DNA of 64,000 bases from Echinococcus granulosus. Lineage: Eukaryota; Platyhelminthes; Cestoda; Cyclophyllidea; Taeniidae. The position numbers and the translations under genes are program-made. Positions 59,401 to 64,000 of the stretch are shown in pieces; position 1 is the first letter of the stretch; each line of letters opens with the position of its first letter. The notes under the pieces are model-generated. The model was given only the letters and a program-made list of their open reading frames with translations. It was not told the origin of the DNA and searched no databases. The stretch spans positions 255,308-319,307 of the forward strand of contig NW_020170468.1 in NCBI RefSeq assembly GCF_000524195.1. The letters run 5' to 3'.

Positions 59401-60139
59401 CCTAACTCATAAGTTATTTTTCGTTAATGCCCAGTCTCAAAGTAATCAATTAAGTTACTTGCAAAAGTATAAAGTATCATTAATCCTCTTATTGAAGCAC
59501 AGAGGGTTTAGACGTATGCGTTATCAGTTTAGGCTCAAAGGTAACGTTTGTTATTGTCAGTGCTAAATTCTGTTTAGTTTGCGCCCACGGTTCGATTTTC
59601 AACTTCGTCGCGCCCATTTTTCTAATTTTTATAATGGAATTTTTACTTTTTGCAAATAAATCCCCATTTTCAGTCGTGTTCTCGTCACCACGGACATCTG
59701 GGCGCGTGGAATTGATGTACAGACGGTAGGCCTGGTGGTGAATTATGATCTGCCGCAGACAGCAGCAGTCTACCTCCATCGGATCGGCCGGTCTGGTCGT
59801 TTCGGTCGTCGCGGCTTGGCCATTAGCTTTGTGGCTGGTGGCGACGATGCAGCCCACCTCGATAGCATCGCAAAGACATATAGCATCACCATTGCCCCAA
59901 CCCCTGCAAACCTGGCCGATCCTACAAGCCTGCTAGAATTAGAAAAAACTCAGTTTGTGCCCTCCTTAGAAAAAGGCAAACAGAAATCTACGACAATGAA
60001 TTTTAGTACAGGTCACAAAACTTCAGTGGCAACACCGATGTCAGCCTCGAAAAAACGGAAGCTGAAGGTATTGCGAAATCGAAAGAAGCGGCGAAAGTCA
60101 ACAGCGAAGAAATGTGCTTCGATGAATCTGGTTTCGTGA
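53491..60139 (+). CDS. DEAD-box RNA helicase, divergent eIF4A3 type
   Basis: ATP-dependent RNA clamp/helicase; eIF4A3 is the core of the exon-junction complex. Exons 53491-53620, 53800-54002, 54354-54489, 56193-56463, 56538-56792 and 59674-60139 give 486 residues with every junction in phase. Motifs in order: Q motif (F28 with [12 protein letters not shown]), I AQSGTGKT (69-76), Ia PTRELA, Ib TPGR, II DEAD (175-178), [60 protein letters not shown] and EEWKF are eIF4A3-like. Odd points are an insert of about 15 residues ([16 protein letters not shown]) between LPAKTR and motif III, CCGGRNN where eIF4A3 has an IGGTN-type Ia/Ib stretch, and a C-terminal extension of about 80 residues with a strongly basic, NLS-like tail ([16 protein letters not shown]). 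It is thus a divergent paralogue, perhaps nuclear or nucleolar, and may not be the EJC subunit itself. Confidence 0.93.
54490..56192 (+). other. Helicase intron 3
   Basis: 1,703 nt, AT-rich. A GC-richer patch near 55,370-55,500 has a 78-codon minus-strand frame with no recognised similarity; it may be a transposon remnant. Confidence 0.5.
56793..59673 (+). other. Helicase intron 5
   Basis: 2,881 nt between AGAAG|GTTCGT and CCCATTTTCAG. It contains a GC-richer, non-coding element at about 58,180-58,600 and otherwise AT-rich sequence. Confidence 0.55.
58180..58600. repeat. Probable non-coding mobile-element remnant
   Basis: About 420 bases of GC-richer DNA with sharp edges inside an AT-rich intron. 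It contains two odd-centred perfect palindromes, GACTCAT-A-ATGAGTC (58265-58279) and GGTGTCCT-C-AGGACACC (58396-58412), and repeated ACTCA/CATCCACCC-type strings. No frame is protein-like. It resembles a solo LTR or a small non-autonomous element, but no terminal repeats or target duplications could be fixed by eye. Confidence 0.3.
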
Positions 60140-60162
60140 TATCTTTGTAAATCTCCTCGTCA

Positions 60163-60168
60163 AATAAA
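60163..60168 (+). terminator. Poly(A) signal AATAAA of the helicase gene
   Basis: AATAAA 24 nt after the helicase stop codon. Confidence 0.7.
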
Positions 60169-60414
60169 TGCGTCCACTCTGTGCTTACATTTGACCTTAT
60201 TACTACTTAAAACATAGGAAAAATTCTGCCACATCGGTAGCATCTATTGGTCAATCAATAACACGTTACTTTACTGTTGAGACGTCTTCTCGCTGCTTCG
60301 GACTATGAGACAAGTCTAGGACTGTAGCACCCGACTAAGTATTCGAGACGTTTGTTGGAAAAGTGTGCTTTATTTTAAAAATGTATTTACACACATTAAT
60401 GTCCTTAGAAAATT

Positions 60415-61001
60415 TCATCCTTTTTGAAAACAGATTTCTCTGTTAAGTTGTTCAAAATCGACTGCACGAACGTCGCCAGTGGTTTCCAGTAGGGACAGCG
60501 CTTGCGTGTCTTCTGGTCGAGTCATTTGGTTTGCTTCTGTGTTATGGGGGTCGGATGGATTGTGCTCCAACACGTAGAGCATGTACCTTACGTAGCAGGG
60601 GGATTGGTCTAGGCCATACGAAAGCGCTTGCGTGTTGCTAGGTTCGCCTTGACTACTTTTCGCTTCATTCGGCTGGAGAAACTTGGGGAAGCATCTGTTA
60701 TTGTGATCGTCAGGTGATGACCGCAAATGATCATAGAGATCACATTTTTTCGTGGTCTGGTGCGTACAAATCTCTTCAATTTGGTGCGCAGTGTTGAAGG
60801 GCCTCACGTCGTTGACAATGTCAGCTCTCTGCGTCCAAGAGTCAGTTATACTCACCTCATGACGGTAATCAGAATGTGAGTCACCGGTACAAGGTACAAT
60901 TCGATGATCTTCGCTACTCGTTAAGTACGACTGATTCGTTTGGACGGAAGTTTTACCATTTTCATTTACATTCGAATTGGTGTAGTAGTCGAAAAATCTG
61001 C
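60415..61001 (-). CDS. Terminal exon of an unidentified protein
   Basis: After an acceptor ACGGATTTTAG, 194 codons stay open to a TAA on the minus strand (RFFDYYTNSNVNENGK at the start, DFEQLNREICFQKG at the end). The product is polar and rich in Ser, Asn, Asp and His, with no domain I recognise; it could be the cytoplasmic tail of a membrane protein. A 43-nt exon-like stretch upstream (61113-61071) encodes a hydrophobic CYVIIAFISSIAWL between good splice sites, but its phase does not join this exon. The internal GAG|GTGAGT near 60,855 could shorten or alternatively splice it. It converges with the helicase gene, whose poly(A) signal is about 250 nt away. Confidence 0.45.
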
Positions 61002-61324
61002 CTAAAATCCGTACAAATGTTAAAAATTATAACGATTAACATGGATTTAGGGACTATACTTGGCACTTACAAGCCAAGCTATGCTAGAAATGAAAGCGAT
61101 AATTACGTAACACCTATAGAAAAGAGAACAGGATTCACACACCAGGTCGCGTAGCCATGACAGGGCCGTCAGTGAATGGCTATGTTTAGTGATGAGGCGA
61201 TATACACACTTGAGTGTACCCTATTGGCTGCAGGTTAGGCCCGCAGGCGCGGTTTACGACCAACAAATCACTCTGGTGGCTCGACGGTTCAACCAATTAG
61301 AGCCTACTTAGACTCATACCGATC

Positions 61325-61660
61325 CTATGTTGCCTGCATTGAGGCAAATAAGGGAAGGATCAATCGGATTAAAATGAAAATATAAAGCATTTTACTTGTA
61401 AATTTCAGTGTAGTGTAATTACTAAGTCCGACTTTGAATGGGTACGAGCATACTTCATCCACTCTTCGGTTCCGTACAAAGTGGAAATGTGTAATATCGA
61501 ATGAGTTATCGTTATGATGATATGGGAAATAGAAAATCAGAGCCTCCGACAGGAAGTAAATGAAACGTATAAAATCAACGCCCCATGGGGCTTCGTAGTT
61601 GTGTTCAAAGTTCTCGGTAACTTTAGGGATACTCACAAGTACGCCGGCAGACAAGAACAA
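61325..61660 (-). other. Minus-strand open frame, possible exon
   Basis: A frame of 111 codons whose first part (IPKVTENFEHNYEAPWGVDF to RRVDEVCSYPFK) looks protein-like, with a hydrophobic FIRFIYFLSEALIFYFPY, and reaches a possible donor AAA|GTCGGA. It may belong to the same gene as 61001-60415, but phases could not be reconciled. Confidence 0.3.
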
Positions 61661-63277
61661 TGAAAGCTACCACTACTAGCATAATATGTAGTAAATTTAT
61701 AGCTTTAAGTTATGTCGAAAGCTAACTGCTTACTCGGCTCATAATCCTAGAAGAACTACACTTTAATCTGCTTACTTTGATGAAACTGGGAGCTAACTTG
61801 TGATCATTTTCGGCTCAATTCATACAACAGGCTAAGGAAAATTGTCCGCTTCATATTCCTTTAAGTTGGACGAAGACAGATCTCAAAATGAGTTGCATTG
61901 AGTTCAGCCCTAACTTCACATGCTCCTAAGCCTCATTCTTTTTTATTGATGCAGATACCGCAGTCAAGCGTAAGATAGCTAATAAAATCGGGGTTAGTTG
62001 AACAATAAAAGGGAAATGCTTAACTGAAATACAGCAATAAATAATATGGTGGGATAGAAAACATAAGAACCAGACTGAGGAATGTGCCTCGTACTATCCA
62101 AATAATCTTGGGCAGATCCCTAGTCAGTTACAAAAATGCTAAAAATTAAGTAGTTTTTGGTAAAATAATATGGTTTACGACTGATTACTGGCAAGAACCT
62201 TCAGAGAAATGGTTAAATCCTTCTTCTAGGTAAAGAATATTCAACAAAAGTGTCTCAAACGAGTTTTACGGCAACTATACTGAGTTCATCCTTTCTCTGA
62301 ATTATTAACGTCTCGTGTCGGAGCCGAACAAATGATCATACCATTTATTCTCCATATGGTAGGGTAACAATAAGTTCAGTATCTGTTAGCTGGGATAGCA
62401 GTAATGATTCTTCACTTATTCCACTATCTTAGACTGAATGGCAATCTATGCCGGCCAAGAATGAATGCATGGGACAAATTTAGCAATGTTAGCATACTGT
62501 ACTTTATTTCATTATTTCGTCACGTGCAAATACCGACGTTCAAGGTGGAAAGGATCAAAAATTAACAATTATCTACTGATGGCTATGTAATACGGTCCAA
62601 ACAGATCGTGACAAAGTACATCACCGAGAAGGCGAGAACCTCTTACGTATTGGACAAGATGGTATCAAGCGGCGTTCACATTTTTTGTCTCCGCATTAAC
62701 CAAATTGCGTCTCCACGTTGAGCTCATAGAAGAAATTAAACCATTTTCATTGGAGTTTGCGTTTGCAGTTTGTCCAACGTTACTTTGACAAATGTTCTGA
62801 ATATGAACAGATAGTTTAAAAGTGAACTAAGGAATACGTATATGTGATAAGCAGAAATGAATGTAATGAGGTTTCAAAATGAGTTTATTCACATAAAATG
62901 CTACTGTTCTTTGTTACACCGCTAAAACAAAAAAGTATGGAAAACGTGACTCGTTGCCTGTATCGGATTTATAAGAATATACTCTGATCTAGAATAAATT
63001 ACTCAATGTTTTGTTTAGATAAACCACTTTTGCCAGTACACTTCTTGGGATAGAGGCAAAGCTGCCACTTTTCAATAATGACCTATTTTTGTATCCCCGA
63101 ATTGTGATGCTTCTGAGGTACGAGGACAAGGTCCTTAGCTTATTGCTTATTTTTCTTCACTTCACAAAGTATATTAACAAATTAATAAAATTTTTCTACA
63201 TTGGTTGAAAAAACGCCATTTCATCTACTATTCATTTTCTTCTTTCCGAGCCCGACGGAACTGCATTCTGACATGAA
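61661..63277. other. AT-rich intergenic or intronic region
   Basis: No supported gene, RNA or repeat was seen here on either strand. Confidence 0.4.
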
Positions 63278-63848
63278 TCATAGATAATCGTTGTGTCTGA
63301 GCCAGCTTGCAAAAAAAGCTTCCTTCAAGTCTTCCATTTGCTCTGTTGTTAATGGTGTTTGCTGACGTCTGGGACTACGAAGCGCTAAAAAATACATTTT
63401 AATATTAATATCAAAGCAAATCAGTATTTCGCGCCCTAGATTGAAGTCATTATCATATTAGAATCGTACTCTAGTACAAAGCCGCCTTTTAATACCAACC
63501 AGCAAATTTCTGCCACAATTTGGAAACAGTCGCTAATATTAAAGTTCACGGTATCAGACTAGAGATAAGGCTTGACAACTAGTGCTCTTAAGCAGCTTCT
63601 TCTGCGTACAATTGATGACTTAAAATAGGTTTTAAAGTATCACTTGGTGCATGGAGTCGTAAGATCGGACAAATGCGACATATTCTGCTTCGATCGGAGA
63701 AATCATTGCGCGTGTTTGCATTCGACCCCGATGATTGGCCTTTCTCTTTCTTCTCGCCTGGACGTCTTCGTTGTAAGGTTCCTTTCTGCTGCTGTTGCTG
63801 CTCACCCTTTCGCGAGCTTTGGTGCATCGTTTTGGCTAAAGTAGCCAT
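63278..63848 (-). CDS. Possible two-exon gene fragment with a homeodomain-like helix
   Basis: First part, 63848 downwards: an ATG-started frame (MATLAKTMHQSSRKGEQQQQ), basic and low in complexity, open for 86 codons. Second part, after an acceptor TTTTTTAG at 63385: LRSPRRQQTPLTTEQMEDLK, EAFFASWLRHNDYL, then a stop (63384-63278). The second part resembles the N-terminal arm and helix 1 of a homeodomain (RRxRTxFTxEQLxxLexxF), or equally an EF-hand lead-in helix. Helices 2 and 3 are missing, so this is an alternative truncated exon, a pseudogene or chance. Both possible donors in the first part (GTCGCA, GTGATA) fit the phase but are weak. Confidence 0.25.
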
Positions 63849-64000
63849 AAGTGGGTAAACTGGGATTTAAGGCTGGGATTTAAGACGCATCGTTTAATGT
63901 GTATTTCAAAATTAGAACAGCAAATTAAGAACTAGAATTAGAAATTAATTACCAGAGTTCCGATATTTAGTAATTATTTAAATACAAGGTGATAGATTAC

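Overview
This looks like a nuclear genome segment from a parasitic flatworm, most likely a tapeworm. The grounds are AT-rich intergenic DNA, small multi-exon genes with very short introns (30, 31, 33, 34, 34, 43 and 48 nt are seen here) next to kilobase introns, 3' splice sites lying a few bases before start codons as expected for spliced-leader trans-splicing, and conserved animal proteins with standard GT-AG splicing. No bacterial features, rRNA or CRISPR arrays were seen. Exon joins below were worked out by hand from splice signals, reading phase and family conservation.

Left part (1-10.4 kb, plus strand): a tandem set of three thioredoxin-fold genes with related intron positions. Only the third keeps the WCGPC active site; the second has WCPHS and the first has lost both cysteines. 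A broken fourth copy may lie inside the third gene's first intron. Then comes a complete six-exon U2AF35 gene with four 31-34 nt introns, one of them GC-AG.

10.6-26.4 kb (minus strand): a multi-pass membrane protein of unknown family; a Shab/Kv2-type potassium channel split by a 5.4 kb intron; and a ten-exon SF1/BBP (branch-point binding protein) gene. The last SF1 exon runs in another frame through the start of the Kv2 T1 exon.

26.4-34.7 kb is mostly non-coding. It holds a two-exon gene for a 75-residue secreted peptide (minus strand) with a CCAAT and TATA promoter.

34.7-40.3 kb (minus strand): TMEM70-like and mitochondrial Obg-GTPase genes 89 bp apart. The upstream stop codon overlaps AATAAA and a 3' splice site lies 5 nt before the downstream ATG, as in an SL-type operon. 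Both products should act in mitochondria.

44-60.2 kb: a five-exon C2H2 zinc-finger gene (plus), a GPI-anchored Ly6/CD59-like protein (minus) and a divergent eIF4A3-like DEAD-box helicase with a basic tail (plus). 60.4-64 kb holds minus-strand exon fragments without clear homology.

U2AF35 (reads the 3' AG), SF1 (reads the branch point) and an eIF4A3-like helicase (exon-junction type) share one 51 kb stretch. The rest is AT-rich intergenic or intronic DNA with a few GC-richer blocks that look like old dispersed repeats.
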